Shown here one piece after another: positions 32,160 to 41,647 of a stretch of 64,000 nucleotides of DNA (the stretch's first letter is position 1; every line of letters starts with the position of its first letter). The notes under the pieces are model-generated. The model did no database searches, had not been told where the DNA came from, and was given only the letters and a program-made list of their open reading frames with translations. Made by a program: the position numbers and the translations under genes. The DNA is from Martelella lutilitoris (GTDB lineage Bacteria > Pseudomonadota > Alphaproteobacteria > Rhizobiales > Rhizobiaceae), in the NCBI RefSeq assembly GCF_005924265.1, contig NZ_VCLB01000012.1, positions 16,745-80,744 on the forward strand, in the 5' to 3' direction.

Positions 32160-32188
32160 ATATGGGGCATGGTCGCACACCTGGCAAG
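32160..32188 (-). promoter_or_regulatory. Sigma-32 (RpoH)-like promoter of hsp20
   Basis: On the minus strand CTTGCC (32188-32183), a 17-bp spacer and CCATAT (32165-32160) match the rhizobial RpoH pattern CTTGAA-N17/18-CCATNT apart from two bases in the -35 box. It lies 26 bp upstream of the hsp20 start. Confidence 0.6.
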
Positions 32189-32265
32189 GCTGCGCCTGCT
32201 TGACAAGCGCCGGGCCAGTCTCCATTCCGGACATCTCGGATTTCATGTAGGCAGAGACAAAGAAA

Positions 32266-33207
32266 ATGTGCGCACGAAAAATCATCATCGATACCGATCC
32301 CGGTCAGGATGACGCGGCCGCGATCATGCTGGCGCTGGCGAGCCCCGAAGAGATCGATGTCCTCGGGATCACCGCCGTTGCCGGCAACGTGCCGCTGGCG
32401 CTGACGGAGCGCAATGCGCGCATCATCTGCGAGCTTTCGGGCCGGGCCGACATGAAAGTCTTCGCCGGCTGCGACCGACCGATGCATCGCCCGCTGGTGA
32501 CCGCCGAACATGTCCACGGCAAGACCGGCCTTGACGGCCCGGAACTTGCCGAGCCGACAATGGCGCTGCAGGACATGCATGCGGTCGATTTCATCATCGA
32601 GACGCTGAGGGCCGAGCCGGAGAAGACCGTGACGCTCTGCACCCTCGGCCCGCTCACCAATGTCGCGACGGCTTTTGAAAAAGCGCCCGATATCGTCGGC
32701 CGCGTCCAGGAAATCGTGATGATGGGCGGCGGCTATTTCGAGGGCGGCAACATCACGCCGTCGGCCGAATTCAACATCTATGTCGACCCGGAAGCGGCGA
32801 AGGCCGTGTTCGCAGCCGGCATTCCGATCGTGATGATGCCGCTCGACGTCACACATCAGCTGCTCTGCCTGAAGGAACGCGTCGACCGGATCGACGCAAT
32901 CGGCCGTCCGGCCGCACAGGCGATGGCGGCGATGCTGCGTTTCTACGAGCGGTTCGATGTGGAAAAATACGGCTCGGACGGCGGCCCGCTGCATGATCCC
33001 TCGGTGACCGCCTATCTGTTGAAGCCGGAACTCTTTTCGGGCCGCGAATGCAATGTCGAGATCGAGACCGGTTCCGAGCTGACGCTGGGTGAGACGGTGA
33101 TCGACTGGTGGCACGTCACAGATCGCGAGAAGAATGCGCTGGTGATCGGCAAGGCCGACGCGGCGGGTTTCTTCGACCTGCTGACGGAACGCTTGGCGCG
33201 GCTCTGA
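32266..33207 (+). CDS. Inosine/uridine-preferring nucleoside hydrolase
   Basis: Hydrolyses the N-glycosidic bond of ribonucleosides to base plus ribose. The 313-residue protein has the calcium-site motif IIIDTDPGQDDAAAIMLAL at the N terminus, the VMMGGGYFEGGNITPSAEFN block and the PLHDPSVTAYLL motif with the catalytic-site His. It is convergent with rbsK, which phosphorylates the ribose released, so the two probably form one salvage pathway. The preferred nucleoside cannot be read. Confidence 0.92.
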   Translation: MCARKIIIDTDPGQDDAAAIMLALASPEEIDVLGITAVAGNVPLALTERNARIICELSGRADMKVFAGCDRPMHRPLVTAEHVHGKTGLDGPELAEPTMALQDMHAVDFIIETLRAEPEKTVTLCTLGPLTNVATAFEKAPDIVGRVQEIVMMGGGYFEGGNITPSAEFNIYVDPEAAKAVFAAGIPIVMMPLDVTHQLLCLKERVDRIDAIGRPAAQAMAAMLRFYERFDVEKYGSDGGPLHDPSVTAYLLKPELFSGRECNVEIETGSELTLGETVIDWWHVTDREKNALVIGKADAAGFFDLLTERLARL

Positions 33208-33217
33208 CGGACAGAAC

Positions 33218-33235
33218 GCCGCCCTTCGGGGCGGC
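33218..33235. terminator. GC-rich hairpin between convergent genes
   Basis: GCCGCCC-TTCG-GGGCGGC is a 7-bp stem capped by a TTCG tetraloop, centred between the nucleoside hydrolase stop and the rbsK stop. It has no strong T-tract on either side, but its location suggests a shared transcription end. Confidence 0.55.
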
Positions 33236-33262
33236 ATCATGCCTTTGCCGGCCGTGCGGCGT

Positions 33263-34162
33263 CTACAGCCGCGCCTTCACCTCATCCGCCGTCGGGATCG
33301 AGGGCTGTGCGCCGGGCTTGAGGCAGGCAAGGGCGCCTGCGACCGAGGCGCGGTGCGCCGCGGCCTCGAAGGAGAGGCCCTGTTCCAGCCCGCTCGCCAG
33401 ATAACCGCAAAAGGTATCGCCGGCGCCGACCGTGTCGACCGGATCGATCTTCAGCGCGTCGATCCGGAAAAACGCGCCTTCATGCATGGCAATCACGCCA
33501 TCGCCGCCAAGGGTGATCACCATGGTCTGGCCGGTCTTGTCGTGGTGGGTCTTCAGCATCGCGATCCGACCCTCGCTGCCCAGTTCCTCGGCGCCGACGA
33601 GGCGTTCGAACTCGGTCTCGTTGGCAATCACGATGTCGGCGAGCGCGCCGAGCTCGGCGGCTTCCGGCGTCAGCGGCGCGGTGTTCAGGACCGAGGTTAC
33701 GCCCTTCTTGCGCGCTGCATGAAGCGCCGCGCGGATGGCGGGGGCAGGGACCTCGAGCTGCAGCATCAGCAGGTCGCCGGGCGACATCCGCTCGACGGCC
33801 GCCAGCGCGTCGTCTTCCGTCAGCGTGCCATTGGCGGCGGCGTTGATGACAATCACGTTTTCGCCGTCGCCGCCGACGAGGATCATCGCCGTGCCGGTCG
33901 GCCCGTCCGTGGTCTTGAGACATGACAGGTCGACGCCGGCCTCTGCCAGAAGCGCCGTTGCCGGCGTGGCGAATTCGTCGCTGCCGACTGCCCCGACCAT
34001 GGCCACCTCAGAGCCTGCGCGACGGGCGGCGAGCGTCTGGTTTGCGCCCTTGCCGCCCGGTGCGGTGGTGAAGGACGTGCCGGTCACGGTTTCGCCCGGT
34101 TCCGGCAGGCGTTCGGTGGTGGCGATGAGATCCATGTTGATGGACCCGAAAACCGTGATCAT
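33263..34162 (-). CDS. rbsK: Ribokinase
   Basis: A PfkB-family kinase phosphorylating D-ribose to ribose 5-phosphate. The 299-residue protein shows PfkB signature 1 (GGKGANQTLAARRAG) and signature 2 with catalytic Asp (DTVGAGDTFCGYLASGL). The N terminus TVFGSINMDLIATTERLPEPG is typical of ribokinase. No ribose transporter is adjacent, so its ribose source may be the convergent nucleoside hydrolase. Confidence 0.91.
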   Translation of the reverse strand: MITVFGSINMDLIATTERLPEPGETVTGTSFTTAPGGKGANQTLAARRAGSEVAMVGAVGSDEFATPATALLAEAGVDLSCLKTTDGPTGTAMILVGGDGENVIVINAAANGTLTEDDALAAVERMSPGDLLMLQLEVPAPAIRAALHAARKKGVTSVLNTAPLTPEAAELGALADIVIANETEFERLVGAEELGSEGRIAMLKTHHDKTGQTMVITLGGDGVIAMHEGAFFRIDALKIDPVDTVGAGDTFCGYLASGLEQGLSFEAAAHRASVAGALACLKPGAQPSIPTADEVKARL

Positions 34163-34254
34163 GGCGCTTTCTCCTCTGGCTTGGGCCGTCGCAAACGCGA
34201 TGCTCCGGCCATGCTCTCAACGAGGGTTTTATGGCGAAGAGCAGGCCATGACAA

Positions 34255-35451
34255 TCAGTCCTCGTCGACAACGCGCAGTTTCATGCGACCGACGCCGGAA
34301 AAGGCCGGGTCGTCATCGCCATGCGGGGCAAGCGGACGCTCCACACTTTCGGCCTGCCTTTCGCCGCGCGTCTCGAATTCCAGCGCGCCGATCCGCTCTC
34401 CGCGCCGGGCGATCTTGCCGGTGGAGACCCTGATCTGCTCGACATCCTGGCGTGCCTGCGAGAAATGGCTGTTGAGCTTCTCCACGCGTTCGTTCAATCG
34501 GCCGAGATCGCCGATCAGATGGGCGACTTCGCCCTGGATCAGATGCGCCTGTTCGCGCATGCGCTGGTCCTTCATGACGGCCTGCACCACCTGGATGGAG
34601 AGCAGCAGAAGCGTCGGCGAGACGATGACCACGCGGGCGGCATGGGCGCGCTGGATGCTGGCCTCGAAATGTTCGTGGATATCGGCGAAGATCGATTCGG
34701 ACGGCACGAACAGGAAGGCCGTGTCCTGGGTTTCGCCCGGCAGAAGGTACTTGCCGGCAATGTCGCGGATATGGGTTTCCAGATCGCGTCGGAAGCGCTG
34801 GCCGGCGGCGCGCCTTGCGTCCTCCTCTTGCGCATCGCGCATCGTGTTCCACGATTCCAGCGGAAATTTCGCGTCGATGATCAGCGGCGGCGCGCCGTTC
34901 GGCATGTCGATCACGCAATCCGGCCGCGTGCCGTTGGAAAGCGTTGCCTGAAACCGGAAGGTGCCGGAGGGAAGCGCGTCGGCGATGATCGCCTCCATCC
35001 GCCCCTGGCCGAAAGCGCCGCGCGTCTGCTTGTTGGAGAGGATCGCCTGCAGGCCGACCACGTCCTTGGCCAGCGACTGGATATTGTTCTGCGCGGCGTC
35101 GATGACGGCGAGCCGTTCCTGCAGCCGCCGCAGGTTCTCATGCGTCGTCTGGTGCTGCTGGTGGAGCGTGGAGCCGATGCGCTGCGACAGCCCGTCGAGG
35201 CGCGAGCCGAGCGCGGCGTTGAGCTCCGACTGGCGGCTGCCGAAAAGCTCCGCCATCGTCGCCATACGCCCCTGCATCTCCGTCTGGGCGCGGACCAGAT
35301 TGTGCAGTTCCCGTTCGAGCGCGGCCGAGCGGCGTCCGGAGGCGGTCCTGATTGCCAGCACGAGGATCGTCGCGGCAAGCAGCAGGGCCACCGACCCGGC
35401 CAGAACAATGACCGGGTCGGCCATCGCGATCGCATTCGTCAGTCTGTCCAT
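34255..35451 (-). CDS. rmuC: DNA recombination protein RmuC
   Basis: RmuC family members limit inversions at short inverted repeats and have a predicted nuclease-like fold. The 398-residue protein has an N-terminal transmembrane helix (VIVLAGSVALLLAATILVLAI), a long coiled coil to about residue 135, then the RmuC domain (PDCVIDMPNGAPPLIIDAKFPLESW; AFLFVPSESIFADIHEHF). It is divergent from def. Confidence 0.92.
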   Translation of the reverse strand: MDRLTNAIAMADPVIVLAGSVALLLAATILVLAIRTASGRRSAALERELHNLVRAQTEMQGRMATMAELFGSRQSELNAALGSRLDGLSQRIGSTLHQQHQTTHENLRRLQERLAVIDAAQNNIQSLAKDVVGLQAILSNKQTRGAFGQGRMEAIIADALPSGTFRFQATLSNGTRPDCVIDMPNGAPPLIIDAKFPLESWNTMRDAQEEDARRAAGQRFRRDLETHIRDIAGKYLLPGETQDTAFLFVPSESIFADIHEHFEASIQRAHAARVVIVSPTLLLLSIQVVQAVMKDQRMREQAHLIQGEVAHLIGDLGRLNERVEKLNSHFSQARQDVEQIRVSTGKIARRGERIGALEFETRGERQAESVERPLAPHGDDDPAFSGVGRMKLRVVDED

Positions 35452-35607
35452 CAGGCGGCCCTCTCTTGAAACGAGGCTAGCATAAAACCATCTGAAGAAA
35501 AGATCAAAACAAGAACATTTATCGGTTTAGCCGGAAAGCCCGATCGGCCGGCTTTTCAGCAAAACGAAACCGTTTCCTCTTTCGCCAACATGCGCTATCA
35601 GAGCCCC

Positions 35608-36150
35608 ATGACAACGATGCCTTTGATAATTCTGCCGGACCCTCTGCTGCGCAAGGTCTCCGAACCGGTCGAGCGGATTGACGACGACCTGAAGAAACTC
35701 GCCGGCGACATGCTGGAAACCATGTATGAGGCGCCCGGCATCGGGCTTGCCGCGATACAGGTCGGCGTGCCGCGTCGCATGCTGGTGGTCGATGTCGCCA
35801 GCCGGGATGAGGAAGAGGGCGAGGAAGAAGGGGAGCGGAAGAAGAACCCGCTCGTGGTCATCAACCCGACCATTGTGACCTCCTCCGATGAACGCTCGGT
35901 CTATGAGGAAGGCTGCCTGTCGATCCCGGAATTCTTCGCCGAGGTCGAACGGCCGGCGCGCGTCAAGGTGCGCTATACCGATCTTAACGGCAAGGAACAG
36001 GAGATCGACGCCGACGGCCTGCTTTCCACCTGCCTGCAGCACGAGATCGACCATCTCGACGGCGCTTTGTTCATCGACTATCTCTCGCGGCTGAAGCGCG
36101 ACCGGGTAATCAAGCGCTTCACCAAGGCGTCGCGCCAGCAGAAGATGTAG
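35608..36150 (+). CDS. def: Peptide deformylase
   Basis: Removes the formyl group from nascent N-terminal fMet. The three metal- and active-site motifs are intact: [18 protein letters not shown] (metal Cys) and [10 protein letters not shown] (two His and catalytic Glu). The 180-residue form starts at the ATG at 35608. An acidic/basic insert [13 protein letters not shown] (about residues 65-77) precedes the second motif. It heads the def-fmt-truA cluster. Confidence 0.96.
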   Translation: MTTMPLIILPDPLLRKVSEPVERIDDDLKKLAGDMLETMYEAPGIGLAAIQVGVPRRMLVVDVASRDEEEGEEEGERKKNPLVVINPTIVTSSDERSVYEEGCLSIPEFFAEVERPARVKVRYTDLNGKEQEIDADGLLSTCLQHEIDHLDGALFIDYLSRLKRDRVIKRFTKASRQQKM

Positions 36151-36184
36151 ATCTCTGCCGGGTCAAAACGCGAAAGGACGGATC

Positions 36185-37123
36185 ATGGCGCTCAAGCTCA
36201 TCTTCATGGGAACGCCCGACTTCTCCGTGCCGACCCTGCGGGCGCTCGTCGAGGCCGGGCACGAGGTCGTCGCCGTCTACACCCAGCCGCCGCGCGCGGC
36301 CGGCCGGCGCGGGCTTTCCGAGGTCAAGTCGCCGGTGCATCAGGCGGCGGAGCTTCTGGGCCTTGAAGTGCGAACGCCCGTCAATTTCAGACAGGACGAG
36401 GACCGCGCGGCGTTTCGCGCGCTTGATGCCGATGTCGCCGTGGTGGTCGCCTACGGGCTGATCCTGCCGGAGGCCATTTTGAGCGGCACGCGGCTTGGCG
36501 CCTATAACGGCCATGCCTCGCTTCTGCCGCGCTGGCGCGGTGCCGCGCCAATCCAGCGCGCCATCATGGCCGGCGACGCCGAAACCGGCATGATGATCAT
36601 GAAGATGGACAAGGGGCTTGATACCGGCCCGGTGGCGCTCACCAACAAGGTTTCGATCGGCGAGAATATGACCGCGGGCGAACTGCACGACCGGCTGATG
36701 CTGAAGGGCGCGAAGCTGATGGCGGAAGCCATGGCGAAGCTGGAAGGCGGCGATCTGCCGCTTGTCCAACAGGCCGAGGACGGCGTGACCTATGCGAGGA
36801 AGATCGAGAAGGCCGAGACCCGGATCGATTTTTCCAGACCGGCCGCCGAGGTTCATAATCACATTCGCGGGCTTGCGCCCTTTCCCGGCGCCTGGACCGA
36901 AATGCCGACGGAAAAGCGCGCCGAGCGGGTGAAGGTGCATGAAAGCCGCATCGGCGCGGGCGAGGGGCCTGTCGGCGCCGTGCTGGACGCAGAACCGCTC
37001 ACCATTGCCTGCGGCGAGGGCGCGGTCCGGCTCACGAGGCTGCAGAAGGCCGGCGGCAAGGTGCTGGACGCGGAGGATTTTCTGCGCGGCAATGCTCTGC
37101 CGCCCGGCACGGTCCTTTTCTGA
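36185..37123 (+). CDS. fmt: Methionyl-tRNA formyltransferase
   Basis: Formylates initiator Met-tRNA using 10-formyl-THF, the step that def later reverses. The 312-residue protein has the N-terminal [20 protein letters not shown], the catalytic block [20 protein letters not shown] (Asn, His) with downstream Asp in [10 protein letters not shown], and a C-terminal OB domain. The stop and the truA start overlap (TGATG). Confidence 0.96.
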   Translation: MALKLIFMGTPDFSVPTLRALVEAGHEVVAVYTQPPRAAGRRGLSEVKSPVHQAAELLGLEVRTPVNFRQDEDRAAFRALDADVAVVVAYGLILPEAILSGTRLGAYNGHASLLPRWRGAAPIQRAIMAGDAETGMMIMKMDKGLDTGPVALTNKVSIGENMTAGELHDRLMLKGAKLMAEAMAKLEGGDLPLVQQAEDGVTYARKIEKAETRIDFSRPAAEVHNHIRGLAPFPGAWTEMPTEKRAERVKVHESRIGAGEGPVGAVLDAEPLTIACGEGAVRLTRLQKAGGKVLDAEDFLRGNALPPGTVLF

Positions 37124-37869
37124 TGCCGCGCTATCGCTGCACGGTCGAATATGACGGCACGGCCTATGTCGGCTGGCAGCGCCAGGCGACCGGCCGCTCC
37201 GTTCAGGGCGCGTTGGAAGAGGCCGTCAAGGGTTTCTCCGGCGAGGATGTGTCGATCCGCGGCGCGGGACGGACGGATTCCGGCGTGCACGCGCTTGGCC
37301 AGGTCACCCATTTCGACCTCGAGCGGACCTGGAGCGAGTTCACCCTGCTCAATGCGGTGAACGCCCATCTCCGCCTGGCGCGCGACGGTATTGCCGTGAC
37401 CGAGGTCAGCGAGGTCGGCGATGATTTCGACGCGCGCTTTTCCGCCGTCAAGCGTCATTATCTTTATCGCATCATCAATCGCCGCGCTCACCTGGCGGTG
37501 GACTACAAGCGGGCCTGGTGGGTGCCGCGTCCACTTGACCACGCGCTGATGCACGAGGCGGCGCAGCGCCTCGTCGGACGGCATGATTTCACCACCTTCC
37601 GCTCGGTCCAGTGCCAGGCGAAGTCCCCGGTGCGCACGCTGGACCGGCTCGATGTCACCCGCGATGGCGATGTCATCGAGATCCGCGCATCGGCGCAGAG
37701 CTTCCTGCACAACCAGATCCGCTCCTTCGCCGGTACGCTGAAACTCGTCGGCGAGGGGAAAATGAGCGACGAGGACGTTCAGGCGGCGCTGGAAGCGCGC
37801 GACCGGCGGGCCTGCGGAACCGTCGCACCGCCCGAAGGGCTGTTTTTCATGCAGGTCGACTATCCTTGA
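37123..37869 (+). CDS. truA: tRNA pseudouridine(38-40) synthase TruA
   Basis: Isomerises uridines 38-40 in the anticodon stem. The catalytic Asp is in [16 protein letters not shown] (about residues 45-60) of this 248-residue protein, and the family C-terminal block [14 protein letters not shown] is present. It overlaps fmt by one base. A terminal arsenic operon follows 77 bp later. Confidence 0.96.
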   Translation: MPRYRCTVEYDGTAYVGWQRQATGRSVQGALEEAVKGFSGEDVSIRGAGRTDSGVHALGQVTHFDLERTWSEFTLLNAVNAHLRLARDGIAVTEVSEVGDDFDARFSAVKRHYLYRIINRRAHLAVDYKRAWWVPRPLDHALMHEAAQRLVGRHDFTTFRSVQCQAKSPVRTLDRLDVTRDGDVIEIRASAQSFLHNQIRSFAGTLKLVGEGKMSDEDVQAALEARDRRACGTVAPPEGLFFMQVDYP

Positions 37870-37910
37870 GTGGGTAGCATGGTTGCATTCGCCGGCGGCC
37901 ACATGTATCA

Positions 37911-37926
37911 ATAAATCCAGATTTAT
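37911..37926 (+). promoter_or_regulatory. Palindromic ArsR-type operator upstream of arsC
   Basis: ATAAATC-CA-GATTTAT is a perfect 7-2-7 inverted repeat 20 bp before the arsC start. Its composition fits ArsR/SmtB operators. The arsR gene itself is not in this window, so regulation would be in trans. Confidence 0.55.
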
Positions 37927-37945
37927 GGATATATTGGAGGCCCTG

Positions 37946-38365
37946 ATGCCGGTGACCATCTATCACAACCCCAATTGCGGCACCTCGCGCAACGTCCTGG
38001 CGATGATCCGCCAGTCGGGCGAGGAGCCGGAGATTATCGAATATCTGAAGACCCCGCCGACGCGCGCGCGTCTTGTCGCGCTGATCGGCGAGATGGGCAT
38101 TCCGGTGCGCGATCTCCTGCGCCGCAAGGGCACGCCCTATGACGAGCTCGGCCTCGATGATCCGGCGCTTTCCGATGAGGCGCTGATCGATATGATGATG
38201 GCGCATCCGATCCTGATCAACCGGCCGATCGTGGTGACGGCGAAGGGGACGAAGCTCTGCCGCCCGTCGGAGACCGTCCTGGAGATCCTGGAAAATCCGG
38301 ACATTGGCGGGTTCTCGAAGGAAGATGGCGAGGTCGTCATTCCGGGCAAGGGCAAGTCCGAATGA
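37946..38365 (+). CDS. arsC: Arsenate reductase, glutaredoxin-dependent
   Basis: Reduces arsenate to arsenite using glutaredoxin. In the 139-residue thioredoxin-fold protein the catalytic Cys11 lies in [11 protein letters not shown], and the three arginines of the arsenate site are plausible (Arg15, Arg57-63 region, RP in LINRPIVV). The ATG at 37946 follows TTGGAGG; the frame is open back to 37883. It overlaps arsH by 4 bp (ATGA). No efflux pump or arsR is adjacent. Confidence 0.93.
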   Translation: MPVTIYHNPNCGTSRNVLAMIRQSGEEPEIIEYLKTPPTRARLVALIGEMGIPVRDLLRRKGTPYDELGLDDPALSDEALIDMMMAHPILINRPIVVTAKGTKLCRPSETVLEILENPDIGGFSKEDGEVVIPGKGKSE

Positions 38366-39087
38366 AGCTTCCCGACGATGACGACATGCCGGTTCTGGAT
38401 CAGGAGGCGTTTCGGCCGATAGACCGCGCGCGCCTCTTTGCCGAGGACGATTTTTTGCATGCGCCCCGCATCCTGATGCTCTACGGCTCGCTGCGCGAGC
38501 GCTCCTATTCGCGGCTTTTGACGGAAGAGGCGGAAAGGCTCCTGAAAGCCTATGGCGCGGATGTCCGCATCTTCGATCCGCACGGCCTGCCGCTGGTCGG
38601 CAGCGTGCCGGACGATCATCCCAAGGTGCAGGAGCTCAGGGGCCTGTCCATCTGGTCGGAAGCGCAGGTCTGGTGCTCGCCGGAGCGCCACGGGGCGATG
38701 AGCTCGGTGATGAAGACGCAGATCGACTGGCTGCCGCTGTCGTCGGGTGCGGTCCGGCCCACCCAGGGCAGGGTGCTGGCGCTGATGCAGGTCTGCGGCG
38801 GCTCGCAGAGCTTTAACACGGTCAACCAGCTGCGCATTCTCGGACGCTGGATGCGGATGATCACCATTCCAAACCAGTCCTCGGTGCCGAAGGCCTTCAC
38901 CGAATTCGACGAGGCCGGCCGGATGAAGCCGTCCGCCTATTATCGCCGCGTGGTCGATGTGATGGAAGAACTGATGAAGTTCACGCTGCTTCTGCGCGGA
39001 CGCAGCGACTACCTGACCGAGCGTTATTCCGAGCGGGTGGAGAGTGCGGCGGAACTGTCAAAACGGGTCAATCAGCGGGCGATCTGA
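38362..39087 (+). CDS. arsH: Arsenical resistance protein ArsH (NADPH-dependent FMN reductase family)
   Basis: ArsH is a flavoprotein that oxidises trivalent organoarsenicals. The 241-residue product has a flavodoxin-like fold with the FMN-phosphate loop [14 protein letters not shown] and the ArsH-typical blocks [18 protein letters not shown] and [16 protein letters not shown]. It is coupled to arsC by an overlapping start. ArsH pairs with ArsC in many rhizobia, usually with arsR and an efflux gene that are missing here. Confidence 0.92.
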   Translation: MKLPDDDDMPVLDQEAFRPIDRARLFAEDDFLHAPRILMLYGSLRERSYSRLLTEEAERLLKAYGADVRIFDPHGLPLVGSVPDDHPKVQELRGLSIWSEAQVWCSPERHGAMSSVMKTQIDWLPLSSGAVRPTQGRVLALMQVCGGSQSFNTVNQLRILGRWMRMITIPNQSSVPKAFTEFDEAGRMKPSAYYRRVVDVMEELMKFTLLLRGRSDYLTERYSERVESAAELSKRVNQRAI

Positions 39088-39249
39088 GGCGACGGCGAAG
39101 CCAAACCGTTCTGTCGTGGTCATTTCGGTAGTCGAACCGGCGGCTTTGTGTGTGCGTGCACTTGCCCGACCGCCTTCTCCCCGTCAAGCCCGAGGATGAC
39201 GCCGGAGACGGACGAGGCCGAGCGGAGCCGGGCTTTCGCCTGCATCTTT

Positions 39250-39717
39250 CTAGTTCGGGTCGAAACTCTGTCCGGAAACGCAGGCGATCTGGGCGGCATT
39301 CGGCTGGGTCGGGAGCAGGGCATAGGCGGTGCGCTCGTCGCGGCTCTCGCAGATCGGCCGTTCGATGGTGGAAAAGCCCTTATCAGTCAGGCAGCGGTTG
39401 ATGACGCGGTTTCGAAGCTTCTCATTGGTGTCGTAGCTGTAACTGGACACGGGCGTCGTGTACCCGCCGACCTCACCGCAGACGGTTGTGTTGCCATCGG
39501 TGTTGCAGTCGATGAAGCCGGGCACGCTGTAGCCGCCGGAAACCTCGGTCACCATGTTCTGCGGCACTTCCCTGAGCGCCTGGATGAAGCACTGGTCATA
39601 GGCCTGCTGGCGCTCGGCGCGGGTGCTGCCTTCCTTGTAGAGCACGTCGATCGGCCCGCTTTGGCAGCCGGCCAGCACCGCGAGCATGGCGAAAGACAAA
39701 AGCCCCTTTGTGTTCAT
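39250..39717 (-). CDS. Putative lipoprotein of unknown function
   Basis: A 155-residue protein with a lipoprotein signal peptide: MNTKGLLSFAMLAVLAGC with lipobox LAGC, Cys18 being the modified residue. The start is preceded by GGAGGGTACGGGT. The mature part contains several further cysteines (CFIQAL, DCNTDG, VCGEVG, NRCLTDKGF, PICESR, IACVSG) that could form disulfides. I do not recognise a family; the NRCLTDKGF element resembles small alphaproteobacterial lipoproteins. An upstream start at 39768 would destroy the signal peptide. Confidence 0.75.
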   Translation of the reverse strand: MNTKGLLSFAMLAVLAGCQSGPIDVLYKEGSTRAERQQAYDQCFIQALREVPQNMVTEVSGGYSVPGFIDCNTDGNTTVCGEVGGYTTPVSSYSYDTNEKLRNRVINRCLTDKGFSTIERPICESRDERTAYALLPTQPNAAQIACVSGQSFDPN

Positions 39718-39789
39718 ACCCGTACCCTCCCGAAGTTTGTTCCACGCAAGATTGCGGCAGCCGGACACCCTGTCAAGGCGATAACCGCC

Positions 39790-40374
39790 TCAGCCGCCCA
39801 TGATATAGCGCGTGCCGATATCGGTGATGAGAAGCGCTGTGATCGCCGAAGCGATGATGGCGGCGGCCGTCGGCAGTGCCTTCTCGTTCATCAGCAGATA
39901 GACGATACGGATCTCGACGAGAAAGGCGGCGAGCACAACGGCCTGGAAGACGAGCAGCAGCACGCTTGCAAGCGGCTGCAGGCCGGTTGCGATCAAAACG
40001 ATCGACAGCGCGGCGAAGATATTGACCGGAAGGCTCATCCAGTTCGTGGCGACCACGATCTTCAGGAAGGAGCGGGGCATGCCGGAGACCATGCAGACGA
40101 GCCCGAGCACCACGATCGGCCCCATCCAGCCGAGCCCCTGGACAAGCGCGCTTCTCAGGATTTCCCTGGCGCCGACGGTAATGGTCTGGGGAACGAGAAC
40201 GGAGAGGCTGACGATCTCGCTTCCGACCATGAAGGGGAAGGAAAAGGCAAGCGCCCAGAACGAACGCGCAAGCCCGCGTTCGGTAAAATCCAGATAGCGC
40301 GTATGGGCGGGGTTGCCCTTGATCAGCAGCCACAGGCCGCGCATGTAGAACAGGATTTCACCGGGCGTCGGCAA
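39790..40374 (-). CDS. Multi-pass membrane protein (Yip1/DUF-type), function unknown
   Basis: A 194-residue protein with about five hydrophobic segments (WALAFSFPFMVGSEIVSLSVL; MGPIVVLGLVCMVSG; NIFAALSIVLIATGLQPLAS; VLLLVFQAVVLAAFLVEI; AAIIASAITALLITDIG). It overlaps the 3' end of dapE by 17 bp on the same strand, and homologues commonly follow dapE in rhizobia. No catalytic motif is visible. Confidence 0.75.
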   Translation of the reverse strand: MPTPGEILFYMRGLWLLIKGNPAHTRYLDFTERGLARSFWALAFSFPFMVGSEIVSLSVLVPQTITVGAREILRSALVQGLGWMGPIVVLGLVCMVSGMPRSFLKIVVATNWMSLPVNIFAALSIVLIATGLQPLASVLLLVFQAVVLAAFLVEIRIVYLLMNEKALPTAAAIIASAITALLITDIGTRYIMGG

Positions 40375-41554
40375 GGGCGAACCACCTTTCGATGAAATGG
40401 CTGTAGATTTCGGTCAGCTTTTCCAGGTCCGCGACCGGCACATGCTCGTCGACCTTGTGCATGGTCTGGCCGACAAGGCCGAACTCGACGACCGGGCAGT
40501 AATCCTTGATGAAGCGCGCGTCCGATGTGCCGCCGGTGGTTGAAAGTTTCGGCCGCCTGCCGGTCACCGCCTCGACGGCGGCGGCAAGGCTGCCGGAAAG
40601 ACGCTCGTTACGGGTGAGAAACACAGGGCTGACGCGGCCCAGCCATTCGAGCGAAAACCGGGCGGGATCGCGTCCGGGCCTCAACTGCTCGTCCATGGCC
40701 GCGCGGTTCAGCCGGGCTTGAAGCTCGTTCTTCAGCGTCTCCTCGCTCCACAGGTCGTTGAAGCGGATGTTGAAGGTGGCCGAGGCGCTTTCGGGGATGA
40801 CATTGGTGGCCGTGTTGCCGGTATCGACCGAGGTCACTTCCAGGTTGGATGGCGGAAAGAGGTCAGTGCCGTGGTCGAGCGGCTCGCCCATCAGGGCGTC
40901 CAGCATCGCCGTCATGGCGCGAAGCGGGTTGTCGGCGAGGTGCGGATAGGCGACGTGGCCCTGCGTGCCGGTCACCATCAGCCTGCCCGTCAGCGATCCC
41001 CGGCGACCGACCTTGATCATGTCGCCGAGCGTATCGGGATTGGTGGGCTCGCCGACGAGGGCGGCATCCCAGCGTTCGCCGCGCGACGTTGCCCATTCGA
41101 GCAGCTTTTCCGTGCCGTTGATGCCGGGGCCCTCCTCGTCGCCGGTGATCAGCAGCGAGACGGAACCGGGCAGCGTCCGGCCTTGTTCGAGGAGGCGGGC
41201 AAGGGCCGCGATGAAGCAGGCGATGCCGCCCTTCATGTCCACCGTTCCGCGCCCGAACAAAAGCCCGTCCGCGATTTCCGCAGCAAAGGGGGGATGGCGC
41301 CAGGAGGCCTCGTTGCCGGGCGGCACGACATCCGTGTGTCCGGCGAACATCAGATGCGGGCCGGTTGTCCCAAGCCGGGCATAAAGGTTCTCGACATCCG
41401 GCGTGCCGTCCGTATGGCCGGTCATCCGCTCGACCGCAAAGCCGAGCGGCGCAAGCATCACCTCCAGCGCCGACAACGCCCCGCCTTCTTCCGGCGTAAC
41501 GGACGGGCAGCGGACAAGCGTTTGCAGCACGGAAACGGGATCGGTGACGGTCAT
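40358..41554 (-). CDS. dapE: Succinyl-diaminopimelate desuccinylase
   Basis: An M20-family zinc enzyme releasing succinate from N-succinyl-LL-DAP in lysine and peptidoglycan synthesis. The 398-residue protein has metal ligands in LMFAGHTDVVPPG, VDMKGGIACFIAAL and TGDEEGPGINGTEKL, with the catalytic Glu in DEEG. The ATG at 41552-41554 gives the usual N terminus (VLQTLVRCPSVTPEEGGAL); the frame extends to 41614. It is downstream of dapD on the same strand, and they act in one pathway. Confidence 0.95.
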   Translation of the reverse strand: MTVTDPVSVLQTLVRCPSVTPEEGGALSALEVMLAPLGFAVERMTGHTDGTPDVENLYARLGTTGPHLMFAGHTDVVPPGNEASWRHPPFAAEIADGLLFGRGTVDMKGGIACFIAALARLLEQGRTLPGSVSLLITGDEEGPGINGTEKLLEWATSRGERWDAALVGEPTNPDTLGDMIKVGRRGSLTGRLMVTGTQGHVAYPHLADNPLRAMTAMLDALMGEPLDHGTDLFPPSNLEVTSVDTGNTATNVIPESASATFNIRFNDLWSEETLKNELQARLNRAAMDEQLRPGRDPARFSLEWLGRVSPVFLTRNERLSGSLAAAVEAVTGRRPKLSTTGGTSDARFIKDYCPVVEFGLVGQTMHKVDEHVPVADLEKLTEIYSHFIERWFALADAR

Positions 41555-41647
41555 AGGGAAATATCTAGATGTTTTTTCGGCCGTTGCGAGGGCTTGGGAA
41601 GCACCGCCGGGCAATTTCCGGCAGGGCTTCGTCCTTTTCTGCCGCTA

